From an uncultured Pelagibacteraceae bacterium (GTDB lineage Bacteria > Pseudomonadota > Alphaproteobacteria > Pelagibacterales > Pelagibacteraceae): a stretch of DNA of 64,000 bases. Below the pieces are notes generated by a model. The model worked only from the letters and a program-made list of their open reading frames with translations. It was not told the origin of the DNA and made no database searches. Both the position numbers and the translations under genes were made by a program. This document shows, one piece after another, positions 8,638 through 17,525 of this stretch. Location of the stretch: positions 124,001 to 188,000 of the forward strand of contig CACHIV010000001.1 of the NCBI GenBank assembly GCA_902579985.1. The letters are read 5' to 3'. Position 1 is the stretch's first letter. Each line of letters opens with the position of its first letter.

Positions 8638-9381
8638 TTAAGTATTAAATAGTTTTCCAAAACCTACAATATTATCTCTAAAATTGATTTGATTAAGAGA
8701 ATCCCAAATTAAAGTTTGATTACTTGAAAGAACTATCTTCTTTAATTTTTTTTCCAATTTATCAATTATTGATAAAACTGGAAGTGCAGTACAAGAGACA
8801 AACAGGGCGTCACTATTATCTAATTTTATCTCTGATAAAACTTTAAATAAACTATTTTGATCTACTTTTCCTATATCTATATCAGATGGTATACCGTAAT
8901 ATGATAGTGAGTCTATTGATATATTTTCTTTTTCAAAAAATTTAACTACAGAGTCATTTATCTCTTTTGTATAGGGAGTAAAAATAGATATTCTTTTAAT
9001 ATTAAGTTTTTTTAAAGCTTTAATAGTTGAAGTTATAGGAGTCGTTACCTTTGCTTCAGGTTTTGCTAAATTAATTTTTTGTTTAATAGAATTATAACCG
9101 GCTGCAATTGTTCCAGAAGTACATCCGTATGCAACACAATCTATTTTTTGATCAGGAAGGATTTCTTTAGTAACTTTAGTTATGTCATTAGCCATTTTTG
9201 TTAATGTTTCATTTGTTAAAGGATTGTAACAATGTATTCTATTTACATACAAATCAATATTTCTTCCATAAATTACTTTATTAAAATCTTTTTCAATTCT
9301 AAAATCACTTCCTAAAGTGATAAGTCCAATCCTTGGATTAAATTTAGAATTAAAGCTTGGTTCAATTTTAATTAATTTCAT
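8638..9381 (-). CDS. Maleate isomerase / Asp-Glu racemase family protein (EutA-like)
   Basis: 247 residues with the duplicated fold of Asp/Glu racemases and aryl-malonate decarboxylases. The two catalytic cysteines are visible in YGCTSGTIAAG (about residue 97) and VSCTALPVLS (about residue 197); RIGLITLGSDFR near the N-terminus and LSSNQTLIWDSL near the end are typical of the maleate cis-trans isomerase/EutA branch. It is the first gene of the minus-strand run and is read divergently from the monooxygenase operon at 9530. Candidate roles are maleate isomerisation after ring opening (NicE-like) or an ectoine-linked EutA function; the sequence does not decide between them. Confidence 0.75.
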   Translation of the reverse strand: MKLIKIEPSFNSKFNPRIGLITLGSDFRIEKDFNKVIYGRNIDLYVNRIHCYNPLTNETLTKMANDITKVTKEILPDQKIDCVAYGCTSGTIAAGYNSIKQKINLAKPEAKVTTPITSTIKALKKLNIKRISIFTPYTKEINDSVVKFFEKENISIDSLSYYGIPSDIDIGKVDQNSLFKVLSEIKLDNSDALFVSCTALPVLSIIDKLEKKLKKIVLSSNQTLIWDSLNQINFRDNIVGFGKLFNT

Positions 9382-9529
9382 AATTTCCCTGTAATATAAG
9401 GATTAAATATATATTGATTAAGGAGTCTAGTTAAAATAAAGTTCTCAAAAGCGTACATAACTCGTCGTTATTCTTTAATACGAAAGTGGGATCAGTCGTC
9501 TTTAAATGTAATTATTTAAGGAGGTTTGA
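9382..9529. promoter_or_regulatory. Divergent promoter region with an operator-like inverted repeat
   Basis: The 148 bp between the two divergent catabolic operons. For the minus strand, TTAACT and TATATT spaced 17 bases (about 9406-9434) are a plausible promoter. ATAAC-TCGTC-GTTAT at 9457-9471 is an inverted repeat with a 5-base centre that could bind a dimeric regulator of both operons (inference). On the plus strand AAGGAGG lies seven bases before the ATG at 9530. No regulator gene is adjacent. Confidence 0.4.
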
Positions 9530-10696
9530 ATGAAATTTGGATATTTCTGTAATACTACTAACTGGAATCATAAACCATATGATGAATTACTAAATGAAAC
9601 AAAAGAAATCACTACTTATTGTGATGAAAATAATTGGAATTCAATTTGGTATACTGAACATCATTTTAATCATGAAGGTATGGAGTCTTGCACTAATCCT
9701 TTAATGATGGGTGTAGATGCTGCTGCAAGAACTAATCAAATTCGAATTGGACAAGCATGTAATGTAATTACATTTCACAACCCAATACGTTTAGCCGAAG
9801 ATATAGCTTTACTCGATCAATTATCAAATGGAAGAGTTGAAGTTGGAATTGGAAGAGGAATTTATGGAAGAGAAGCCATAAATATGAACAAAGAGGCAGA
9901 TTTAAAAGATCAAGCAAAAAATTTTAGATTATTTGAAGAGACATTAACAATAATGAAAAAAGCTTGGACTGAAAAATTTTTCAGCCACAAAGGAGAATTT
10001 TATACTTATCCTACACCTGGTTTTTCTTGGCAGCATGATATGAGTCCACCTAGTGAAGAATTTTTAGATACAAAATCAAATGAAATTAAAAAGATTAGCA
10101 TAGTGCCAAAACCAAAACAAAATCCGCATCCACCAATATGGCAAGTTGTGGATGGAGCTAGATCAATTGAATGGGCTGCTCGAAATGGATTAAATACAAT
10201 AATGTGGATCCCTACAGTGAAAGCTTTAAAAAAGAGATTTCAGATTTACAAAAATGCAAAATCCGAAACTGAAAATAGAGAAGTTCAATTAGGAGAAGGA
10301 ATATCTTTAGTTAGAGATATGTTCGTTGCGGAAACTATGGAAGAAGCTGAAAAACTCGCAGGCGAACATATAATTAATTATATGAAATGGGTTTGTCATT
10401 GGAGAGGTTTGGGAAATCATATGGATCCAGGAGAGGAACTTCCAGAAACAAAACACAAATTAGACTTACTTAATTACGATTTTCTTCACAAAAGAAATTT
10501 ATTATTTGGGACACCAGAATATGTAATTAATAAAATAAATGAGTTAAAATCAGAGTTAAATTTACAAAATCTTCAAGTATGGTCAAATTTTCCTGGTATA
10601 GATCATAAAGCCTGCATGAGAAGTATAAAACTATTTAATGATGAAGTAATACCAAAAATTAATTTGGATAACTCAAATATAGAAAAAGCAAGTTAG
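9530..10696 (+). CDS. Luciferase-like flavin-dependent monooxygenase
   Basis: 388-residue TIM-barrel protein of the bacterial luciferase-like (LLM) family. Typical features are WYTEHHFNHEG near residue 43, the barrel strand VEVGIGRGIYGRE near residue 103, and a C-terminal helix pair. Such enzymes use reduced FMN and O2 to oxygenate ring, sulfonate or aldehyde substrates. It needs a flavin reductase, and none is encoded nearby. The gene starts the plus-strand operon with a strong Shine-Dalgarno (AAGGAGG), and its TAG stop overlaps the GTG start of the next gene. Together with the hydrolase and aldehyde dehydrogenase downstream it suggests oxidative opening of a substrate (inference). Confidence 0.85.
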   Translation: MKFGYFCNTTNWNHKPYDELLNETKEITTYCDENNWNSIWYTEHHFNHEGMESCTNPLMMGVDAAARTNQIRIGQACNVITFHNPIRLAEDIALLDQLSNGRVEVGIGRGIYGREAINMNKEADLKDQAKNFRLFEETLTIMKKAWTEKFFSHKGEFYTYPTPGFSWQHDMSPPSEEFLDTKSNEIKKISIVPKPKQNPHPPIWQVVDGARSIEWAARNGLNTIMWIPTVKALKKRFQIYKNAKSETENREVQLGEGISLVRDMFVAETMEEAEKLAGEHIINYMKWVCHWRGLGNHMDPGEELPETKHKLDLLNYDFLHKRNLLFGTPEYVINKINELKSELNLQNLQVWSNFPGIDHKACMRSIKLFNDEVIPKINLDNSNIEKAS

Positions 10697-11283
10697 TGAA
10701 ATTAGAACTAAGAAAATTAGCAAAATTTGTTGATAAAACTTTTATTGAGGGCGGAAAAGAAGCTAAGGATCCAGTTTTGCTAGTCTCTGTAGCTGCAGTT
10801 TTTAAAAATCCATGGAATGAAAAAGGTTTTGTTCAAGATTTAAAACCAATCATTTTAGATTTAGCTCCTAAACTGGGTGATATTTTGGTTCCTGAATTAA
10901 TAAAAGAAATAGGCTCAGCAGAAAAAATTTTAGCGTACGGTAAATCTGGTACTGTAGGGCTTGACGGTGAAATTGAACATGCGTCTGCTTTTATTCATAC
11001 TTTAAGATTTGGAAATAAATTTAGAGACGCAGTTGGTGGAACTTCTTATTTAAGTTTTACTAATACTAGGGGTCCTGCTGGATCTAAAATTTCAATTCCA
11101 ATGATGCATAAAACTGATGCTGGTTTAAGACCTTATTACTTAACTCATGAGTTCACTATTCATGATGCCCCTTTCGATAATGAAATAGTTATTGCTATAG
11201 GTGGAGCGACCAGTGGAAGAGCTCATGCTAGGACTGGAGATCGCTATCAAGACATGAAAGAAATGGGACTGGATCCCAAATAA
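10696..11283 (+). CDS. DUF1185-type (amino acid synthesis family) protein
   Basis: 195 residues beginning at GTG (10696), which overlaps the preceding TAG stop by one base (TAGTG), so translation is probably coupled. Segments such as YGKSGTVGLDGEIEHASAFIH, LRFGNKFRDAVGG and AIGGATSGRAHARTGDR match my recollection of the small DUF1185 'amino acid synthesis' family, for which no reaction is firmly known to me. There is no signal peptide or membrane segment, so it should be cytosolic. Members commonly sit beside LLM monooxygenases and aldehyde dehydrogenases, as here. Confidence 0.65.
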   Translation: MKLELRKLAKFVDKTFIEGGKEAKDPVLLVSVAAVFKNPWNEKGFVQDLKPIILDLAPKLGDILVPELIKEIGSAEKILAYGKSGTVGLDGEIEHASAFIHTLRFGNKFRDAVGGTSYLSFTNTRGPAGSKISIPMMHKTDAGLRPYYLTHEFTIHDAPFDNEIVIAIGGATSGRAHARTGDRYQDMKEMGLDPK

Positions 11284-11287
11284 ATCG

Positions 11288-12070
11288 ATGCCTCAAGGTT
11301 TTGATCAAAATCAAAATTATTATTCATTCAATAATAAAAATACAATCCCTACTGTTTTTATTCATGGTGTCGGACTTAATAATGAAATGTGGAAACCTCA
11401 GATTGATAATTTAAAAGAATATTCAACAATAACTTATGATATTTTGGGACATGGCAAGACGCCTTTTACAAAAACAGAGATCACATTAAATGATTTTTCC
11501 AATCAACTTGTTTCACTTCTAAATTTTTTAAAAATTAAAAAAATTAATCTTGTTGGTTTTTCTTTAGGATCTTTAATAGCTATTGATTATGCGTCTAAAT
11601 TTCAAAATAAATTAGAAACACTTATTTTAATTGGTACTACTTATAAAAGAACTGATAAGGAAAAATCACAAGTTATAGATAGATTTAATCAAGCAAAACA
11701 AAATATGCCTATTTCTAAACAAGCATTAAAAAGATGGTTTAGTGAAAAATATCTAAAAAAACATCCAGATATTTATGATCGATTTGTAAAAATATTAAAA
11801 AAAAATCCTGAGGATCATGCCAATTTTTTAAAAGCTTATGAATTATTTGCCTACCATGAAGACAATATTCGAAAAATTAAAAAAATTTTAACTAAAACTT
11901 TAATTATGACTGGCTCAGATGATCCTGGTTCTACAGTTAATATGTCTAAGTCTTTATCTAAAGACTTAATAAATTCAAGTTTTGTTGAGATAAGTAATGG
12001 AAAACATCTTTGTAGTATAGAATGCTCTGATGATGTTAATATAAATATAAAAAAATTTATTAATAATTAA
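11288..12070 (+). CDS. Alpha/beta hydrolase
   Basis: 260-residue alpha/beta-hydrolase fold protein. The oxyanion segment is FIHGVGLNNEMW (about residues 24-35), the nucleophile elbow GFSLGS gives the catalytic Ser near residue 92, MTGSDDPGS supplies the acidic residue region, and NGKHLCSIE carries the His. The size fits small esterases, ring-cleavage hydrolases and deformylases such as RutD or NicD, which also follow flavin monooxygenases in N-heterocycle pathways. It starts 4 bp after the DUF1185 gene, and its stop is directly followed by the next ATG. Substrate unknown. Confidence 0.82.
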   Translation: MPQGFDQNQNYYSFNNKNTIPTVFIHGVGLNNEMWKPQIDNLKEYSTITYDILGHGKTPFTKTEITLNDFSNQLVSLLNFLKIKKINLVGFSLGSLIAIDYASKFQNKLETLILIGTTYKRTDKEKSQVIDRFNQAKQNMPISKQALKRWFSEKYLKKHPDIYDRFVKILKKNPEDHANFLKAYELFAYHEDNIRKIKKILTKTLIMTGSDDPGSTVNMSKSLSKDLINSSFVEISNGKHLCSIECSDDVNINIKKFINN

Positions 12071-13552
12071 ATGACAAAAATTCAAAAATATAAAATGTAC
12101 ATAAACGGCCAGTGGGTTAACTCGGAGTCAGGAAAATTAATTGAAACTTTAAATCCTGAAAATAATAAAATTTGGGCTACAGTTCCTGAAGCTAACACAA
12201 AAGATGTAGATAAAGCTGTCAAAGCTGCTCAAACAGCTTTTAATACTTCTTGGGCAAATTTATATCCTAGAGATAGGGCTAAATATTTAAGATCACTAGC
12301 TGATCTGTTAAGAAAAAATTCAGAACATCTTGGTAAAATCGAAACTATTGACACAGGAAAACTTTTTAGAGAAACAAAAACTCAAGCTAAATATATAGCT
12401 GAATATTATGATTACTTCGCAGGTTTAGCAGACAAAGTCGAAGGCACGGTAGTGCCAATAGACAAACCTGATATGCAAGTAACAACAACAAGAATACCAA
12501 TTGGAGTGGTGGCTGCAATAATACCCTGGAATTCTCAAATGTTGTTGACAGCAGTAAAACTTGCTCCAGCTCTAGCTATGGGAAATACAGTGGTAATCAA
12601 AGCTTCAGAACTTGCTCCAGTTACATTATTAGAGTTTGCAAAATTAGTAGAAAAATCTGGAATACCAAAAGGAGTTGTAAATGTTATAACAGGTTTAGGT
12701 GAGCCTTGTGGAAAGGCTTTAACTGCTCATAAATTAGTTGAAAGAATTGCTTTTACTGGTGGGCCAGAAACTGCAAAACATATTATAAAAAATTCTTCAG
12801 AAAATTTATCTCAAGTTAGTTTAGAGCTTGGTGGAAAAAGTCCTGTTGTAGTATTTAATGATGCTGATCAAGAAAATGCTTTGAATGGAATTACTTCAGG
12901 TATATTTGGAGCTAGTGGTCAAAGCTGTATAGCTGGTTCAAGACTTTATATTCAATCAAAAATATATGATGAATTTTTATATAAATTGGTAAAAAAAGCT
13001 CAGAAAATTAAAATAGGCGCTCCTATGAAAAAAGAAACTCAAATGGGTCCTTTAAATAGTTTTAAACAATTAGAATATATAGAAAAAAATATTAAGTCTA
13101 CAATCGAGCAAGGAGGAAAAATTAAATGTGGAGGAAAAAGATTAAGTATATCTAATGAAGGATACTATTTTCCTCCAACAATAATTGAATGCAAAAATCA
13201 CAATTTACCTTCAGCAAAGAATGAACTATTTGGCCCAGTATTATCTGTTATGAAATTTAAAGAAGAAGAAGAAGCAATTAAATTAATGAATGATAATAAA
13301 TATGGTTTATCATCAGGTGTTTATACTTCAAATTTAGGAAAAGCTATGAGAGTTTCTAAAGCAATCCGTGCCGGAATGGTATTTGTCAATACTTACAGAT
13401 TAATCTCTCCTATGGCTCCTTTTGGAGGTATAAAAGATAGTGGCTATGGTAAAGAAGCAGGAATTGAATCCATTAAAGAGTATACTAGAGTAAAAACTAC
13501 TTGGTATAATTCTTCAGATAAACCAATGACTGATCCATTTACAATGGGGTAA
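12071..13552 (+). CDS. NAD(P)-dependent aldehyde dehydrogenase
   Basis: 493-residue aldehyde dehydrogenase of full family length. IPWNSQM (residues about 153-159) is the cofactor/substrate-binding stretch, LELGGKSPVVV contains the general-base Glu, and GASGQSCIAGSR contains the catalytic Cys (about residue 286). The C-terminal FGPVLSVMKF and PFGGIKDSGYGKE motifs are intact. Its ATG begins on the base after the hydrolase stop, so it is the last gene of a four-gene operon. It probably oxidises an aldehyde made by the upstream enzymes to the acid, feeding central metabolism; the exact aldehyde is unknown. Confidence 0.9.
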   Translation: MTKIQKYKMYINGQWVNSESGKLIETLNPENNKIWATVPEANTKDVDKAVKAAQTAFNTSWANLYPRDRAKYLRSLADLLRKNSEHLGKIETIDTGKLFRETKTQAKYIAEYYDYFAGLADKVEGTVVPIDKPDMQVTTTRIPIGVVAAIIPWNSQMLLTAVKLAPALAMGNTVVIKASELAPVTLLEFAKLVEKSGIPKGVVNVITGLGEPCGKALTAHKLVERIAFTGGPETAKHIIKNSSENLSQVSLELGGKSPVVVFNDADQENALNGITSGIFGASGQSCIAGSRLYIQSKIYDEFLYKLVKKAQKIKIGAPMKKETQMGPLNSFKQLEYIEKNIKSTIEQGGKIKCGGKRLSISNEGYYFPPTIIECKNHNLPSAKNELFGPVLSVMKFKEEEEAIKLMNDNKYGLSSGVYTSNLGKAMRVSKAIRAGMVFVNTYRLISPMAPFGGIKDSGYGKEAGIESIKEYTRVKTTWYNSSDKPMTDPFTMG

Positions 13553-13664
13553 AAAACTATCATTAGGCCTTATAATCGTTATAAGTTAAGCATTTTCTTT
13601 AATAAAATAAGATAATTTACCCATTGAAATATTTAATTAATCATAATTAAATTAGCTTTTTATA

Positions 13665-13678
13665 AATTGTTAACAATT
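13665..13678. promoter_or_regulatory. 14-bp perfect palindrome before the amino-acid receptor gene
   Basis: AATTGTTAACAATT is perfectly self-complementary and lies 19 bp before the ATG at 13698, just upstream of the GA-rich ribosome binding site (AGAGGGAAGAGG). The position overlaps where the promoter or early leader should be, so it could be a repressor operator. Palindromes of this size also arise in AT-rich DNA by chance. Confidence 0.3.
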
Positions 13679-13697
13679 AAGAGGGAAGAGGAAAATA

Positions 13698-14879
13698 ATG
13701 AAAAAACTATTTATTGCTGCAATTATATTCGTTTCTACTTTTACAACGAGTTTATTTGCAGAAGTTAAAATGGGAATTATATTAGGATTTACTGGTCCCA
13801 TTGAATCTCTAACGCCTGCTATGGCTGCGTCTGCGGAGCTTGCATTTAAGGAAGCTTCTGACTCAGGTTCACTACTAGGTGGAGAAACTATTTCAGTAAT
13901 AAGAGCAGACTCAACTTGTGTTGACTCTGCAGCGGCTACTACAGCAGCTGAAGGGGTTGTGTCACAAGGTGTAGCAGCTATAATGGGCGCTGACTGTTCA
14001 GGTGTAACTGGTGCTATTGCATCTAATGTTGCTGTACCAAATGGTGTAGTAATGATTTCACCTTCAGCGACATCTCCAGGACTTACAACTCTAGATGATA
14101 AAGGATTCTTCTTTAGAACTGCACCTTCAGATGCTAGAGGTGGTCAAATTTTAGCTGATATTACTAAAGATAGAAAAGTAAAAAGTGTAGCTATTACTTA
14201 CACAAATAACGACTATGGAAAAGGTTTAGCAGATGTTTATGAAGCAGCTGTCAAAGCACATGGTATCAAAGTTACTACAGTTGCAGCTCACGAAGATGGT
14301 AAAGCTGACTACTCATCTGAAGTAGCAACTCTTGCTTCAGCAGGAGGAGATGCAGTTGCAGTAATTGGTTATCTTGATCAAGGTGGAAAAGGAATAATTC
14401 AAGGATCTTTGGACTCTGGTGCATTTGATAAATTTATTTTATCTGATGGAATGATAGGTGACTCTCTAACTGATGCTTTTGGAAAAAGTTTAAATAAATC
14501 ATTTGGTTCTTTACCTGGTTCAACTGGAAAAGGTGCCGGTGTGTTTGCTAATGTTGCAAAAGCTGCTGGAATTGATTCTTCAGGTCCTTACACGGGAGAA
14601 TCTTATGATGCCGCAGCTTTAATTGTTTTAGCAATGCAAGCTGGTAATTCAGCTGATAGAGCATCTATTGCTAAGAATGTAATGGGTGTAGCAAATGGAC
14701 CTGGTAAGAAAATTTATCCAGGTGAACTTAAGAAAGCATTAGATTTATTAGCTAAAGGTAAAGCAGTTGATTACGAAGGAGCAACTGGTGTTAATTTTAC
14801 TGATGTTGGAGAAGCTTTTGGATCTTTCTTAGAGAAAGAAATTAAAGGCGGAAAATTTAAAACTAAAAAACAAAGATAA
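13698..14879 (+). CDS. Branched-chain amino acid-type ABC receptor (LivK family)
   Basis: 393-residue periplasmic binding protein, type I fold. Signal peptide at residues 1-21 (ending LFAEV), then MGIILGFTGPIESLTPAMA typical of Leu/Ile/Val-type receptors. SPSATSPGLT and YTNNDYGKGLADVYE are the usual ligand-pocket and hinge segments. Its transporter partners livM, livH, livF and livG lie on the opposite strand at 16155-20035, with an MFS gene between. The gene has its own leader with a strong purine-rich ribosome site and ends at a bidirectional terminator, consistent with independent, high expression. LivK-type receptors also bind amides, urea and other amino acids, so the ligand is open. Confidence 0.85.
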   Translation: MKKLFIAAIIFVSTFTTSLFAEVKMGIILGFTGPIESLTPAMAASAELAFKEASDSGSLLGGETISVIRADSTCVDSAAATTAAEGVVSQGVAAIMGADCSGVTGAIASNVAVPNGVVMISPSATSPGLTTLDDKGFFFRTAPSDARGGQILADITKDRKVKSVAITYTNNDYGKGLADVYEAAVKAHGIKVTTVAAHEDGKADYSSEVATLASAGGDAVAVIGYLDQGGKGIIQGSLDSGAFDKFILSDGMIGDSLTDAFGKSLNKSFGSLPGSTGKGAGVFANVAKAAGIDSSGPYTGESYDAAALIVLAMQAGNSADRASIAKNVMGVANGPGKKIYPGELKKALDLLAKGKAVDYEGATGVNFTDVGEAFGSFLEKEIKGGKFKTKKQR

Positions 14880-14891
14880 AATTTAATTTTA

Positions 14892-14923
14892 AAACCCTAG
14901 CGTATTTTTAACGCTAGGGTTTT
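14892..14923. terminator. Bidirectional intrinsic terminator
   Basis: AAAACCCTAGCG and CGCTAGGGTTTT form an 11-12 bp stem around a short A/T loop, followed by a long T-run on the plus strand and preceded by A residues for the minus strand. It ends the receptor gene (+) and the MFS gene (-). The TAG stop of the MFS gene lies inside the right arm of the stem. Confidence 0.85.
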
Positions 14924-16083
14924 TTTTTATCTAAAATTTCAGCTCTGATAGTTGCAAGAATTATCAAAATCATAAATGGAATACAAATTATATTCATTAT
15001 TTTCCAATTAGTTAATGCTATAAAAATTCCAGCAGATAAACTTCCAATAGCGTGAACAGAATAAACTACTGAGTCATTTAATCCTTGTGCTCGATATTTT
15101 TCTTCTTCTTTATAGGTTAAGACAAGCAAACTAGTTCCAGATATAAATAAAAAGTTCCAGCCTAAACCTAAAAATATTAATGCAAACATATAGTTAAAAA
15201 AACTTTGCTCAAAAATACTTGCAATTAAAGTAATACTGTAAAATAAAACACCTGCATAAATTATATTACTATGACCAAACTTTTTTATTAAATATCCAGT
15301 CATTAATGAAGGTAAAAACATTGAAGCTACATGAAATTGAATAACAATACTAGTTTTGCTCAAGCTCATATTTTCCATTATATGCATGCTGATCGGAGTA
15401 GCCGTCATCAAAAAAGTCATTATTGCATATCCAAATGCTGATGCGGCTATGGCTTGAATAAATCTCGGTTGTGAAATTAGTTCTATATAACTTCTTCCTG
15501 AATACTGTAAATTTTTTTCTACTTTCGATTTACCTTCATAAAATAAAAAAAGAAATGATGGTATAAAAGTTAATAAAGCAAGTGCTAGATAAGACCCAAC
15601 ATATAAATTTTCACTAACTAGATCCTTAGAATAATTTGCTAGACTTGGTCCTAAAAAAGCTGAAATAATTCCTCCAAATAATATTATAGAAATAGCTTTT
15701 GGTGCCTTATCTTTTTCGACACTTTCAGCTGCAGCAAAACGATATTGATGGGTAAATGCCATTCCAATTCCAATAAAAAAATTTGCTAAACAAAATAAAG
15801 TAAAGTTTTGATCAAATATTGAATAAGCTGCTAAAATTGAAAATAATGTATTTCCAATTGATGCGCTAATAAAACCATATTTTCTTCCAATTAAACTCAT
15901 TGTTTTAGTGGCTACAATTGCCCCTACTGCTATACCAACAACGGAAATAGACATTGGTAAAGTTGATAAAGATTGAATTGAACTTATTTGAGATCCAATA
16001 ATTCCACTCAAAAAAACTGTAACTGGAGCTGCTGTAAAACTGAAGATCTGACTTAATGTTAATAAGAAAAGGTTTTTATTCAT
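14914..16083 (-). CDS. MFS transporter
   Basis: 389-residue integral membrane protein with about twelve hydrophobic segments. The loop after the second segment (MSLIGRKYGF) resembles the MFS G-X-x-x-D/R-x-G-R-R/K loop, and a central cytoplasmic loop lies near residues 185-200. This is the YcaD/multidrug-like length class. It follows livM with a 22-codon ORF between, and it ends inside the shared terminator. Whether it exports or imports is not evident; its place inside the Liv locus suggests handling of an amino acid or a product of it (inference). Confidence 0.8.
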   Translation of the reverse strand: MNKNLFLLTLSQIFSFTAAPVTVFLSGIIGSQISSIQSLSTLPMSISVVGIAVGAIVATKTMSLIGRKYGFISASIGNTLFSILAAYSIFDQNFTLFCLANFFIGIGMAFTHQYRFAAAESVEKDKAPKAISIILFGGIISAFLGPSLANYSKDLVSENLYVGSYLALALLTFIPSFLFLFYEGKSKVEKNLQYSGRSYIELISQPRFIQAIAASAFGYAIMTFLMTATPISMHIMENMSLSKTSIVIQFHVASMFLPSLMTGYLIKKFGHSNIIYAGVLFYSITLIASIFEQSFFNYMFALIFLGLGWNFLFISGTSLLVLTYKEEEKYRAQGLNDSVVYSVHAIGSLSAGIFIALTNWKIMNIICIPFMILIILATIRAEILDKKKP

Positions 16084-16151
16084 TAAAAAATATATTTATC
16101 ACTTAAATACATTGCAAATGCTAAAGCCATTCCAAGTAAGATATATTTCAT
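16083..16151 (-). CDS. Putative 22-residue membrane peptide
   Basis: A short reading frame from ATG at 16151 to TAA at 16083-16085 encodes MKYILLGMALAFAMYLSDKY plus two residues, a single hydrophobic helix with a charged end. It begins 3 bp after the livM stop, and its stop codon overlaps the MFS start by one base. The tight fit between both neighbours is the main support for translation. No family is recognised, and it may be a chance frame or a coupling leader for the MFS gene. Confidence 0.4.
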   Translation of the reverse strand: MKYILLGMALAFAMYLSDKYIF

Positions 16152-16154
16152 ATT

Positions 16155-17525
16155 CTATTTAACGTTTATTTTTTCAGGTATTAATCCTTTTGGACGGTAT
16201 CTCATTATGACTAATAGTCCAACTCCAATCATTAAAAACCTAAAGTAAGGAGCGCTTTCAATTAAATGAACTTTTAAAGAGTTTGCGTCATCTAAATGTG
16301 TTGTGAAGAAATTAATTAAGAATAATGCTATTGGTGCCGCTTCAACCCATAAAAACCATACAACAAAACCACCTAATATTGCTCCAAAATTATTTCCTGT
16401 TCCTCCAACTATAACCATTACCCATATCACAAAAGTATATCTCATAGGTCTATAACTACCCGGTGTAAACAATCCATCGTTCGTTACCATCATAGCTCCA
16501 GCAATTCCCACAATGGCTGAACCTAATATAAAAATTAACAAATGTTCTTTAACAATATTTTTACCCATCGCTCCGGCTGCTGCTTCATTATCTCTTATAG
16601 CTCTCATTTTTCTTCCCCATGGAGAATAGAGAGCTTTCTGCGTTACAAAAAGTAACATAATTACTACTGTCAGAAAAAAACCAGTCATGCATAACTTTAC
16701 ATAAACAGATGATGCATCTATTACTAATTGATTTAATACATCTCTTTTTTCTGTTACTGAATTTATCAAATTTAATTTTCCTTGATTTAATTTTTCAATC
16801 ATATTGATAAACCATGAGGATGTTTGAAGATCAATCTCATATGGAACTGGTCTTTTTAATCCTATAACATTTTTAACTCCTCTAGCTAACCAATCCTCAT
16901 GTTTAATTATTGATACTACTATTTCTGCAATTAATAATGTTGCTATAGCTAAATAGTCAGCTCTTAAGCCAAGTGCAATTTTTCCAATCACAAAGGCTAA
17001 TCCTGCTGCAAAAAGACCTCCTACTAACCAAGAAAATAAAACAGGCATTCCTAACCCCCCTAGAAAACCTGTTTTAGCAGGGTTAACAGACTCTATTGCT
17101 TCGATACCTTGTGATGCAACAACTCTAATTAAAATTATTCCAAAAATTATCACAAGTGAGATTAAATAATTTCTATATTTATTATTTTTATATTTCTTTA
17201 AAATAAATTTAATACTAAAAACAATTGCAATGATTAAAAATAAACTTATTAACATATTAGTCCCACCAACACTCCAAGCTTCTGGAACAGGTGCGACTGA
17301 AACTAAAACAACAGCTAATCCACCCAAGGCTGTATAACCCATAATTCCAAAATTAATTAAACCTGCGTATCCCCATTGGATATTTGCTCCCATAGTCATT
17401 ACGGCTGAAATTAAACAGTAATTAAGTATGGATAACGCAATAGACCATGATTGAAAAATTCCAACCATTATAATCAAAAATAACATAATAGAATATGCAG
17501 TAATGACATTTAGATAATTTTTCAT
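16155..17525 (-). CDS. Branched-chain amino acid-type ABC permease (LivM family)
   Basis: 456-residue inner-membrane permease. The LivM core is clear: AGLINFGIMGYTALGG near residue 54, GLRADYLAIATLLIAEIVVS near residue 187 and the EAA-like MRAIRDNEAAAGAMGKN near residue 307. It is longer than most LivM proteins (about 330-420) because of extra membrane segments near residues 85-140 and a polar insertion of about 40 residues (about 240-280, with KLNQGKLNLINSVTEKRDV). The livH stop overlaps its start by 4 bp, so the pair is translationally coupled. Confidence 0.86.
   Translation of the reverse strand: MKNYLNVITAYSIMLFLIIMVGIFQSWSIALSILNYCLISAVMTMGANIQWGYAGLINFGIMGYTALGGLAVVLVSVAPVPEAWSVGGTNMLISLFLIIAIVFSIKFILKKYKNNKYRNYLISLVIIFGIILIRVVASQGIEAIESVNPAKTGFLGGLGMPVLFSWLVGGLFAAGLAFVIGKIALGLRADYLAIATLLIAEIVVSIIKHEDWLARGVKNVIGLKRPVPYEIDLQTSSWFINMIEKLNQGKLNLINSVTEKRDVLNQLVIDASSVYVKLCMTGFFLTVVIMLLFVTQKALYSPWGRKMRAIRDNEAAAGAMGKNIVKEHLLIFILGSAIVGIAGAMMVTNDGLFTPGSYRPMRYTFVIWVMVIVGGTGNNFGAILGGFVVWFLWVEAAPIALFLINFFTTHLDDANSLKVHLIESAPYFRFLMIGVGLLVIMRYRPKGLIPEKINVK

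Noticed and set aside
12443-12458. GGCACGGTAGTGCC inside the aldehyde dehydrogenase, similar to repeat B
   Set aside because: It encodes the conserved EGTVVP segment of the enzyme and is an inverted, not direct, arrangement. A chance match.
13553-13697. Possible riboswitch before the Liv-type receptor
   Set aside because: I could not match a glycine, SAM-V or other aptamer core, and the region is mostly A/T with only a short palindrome.
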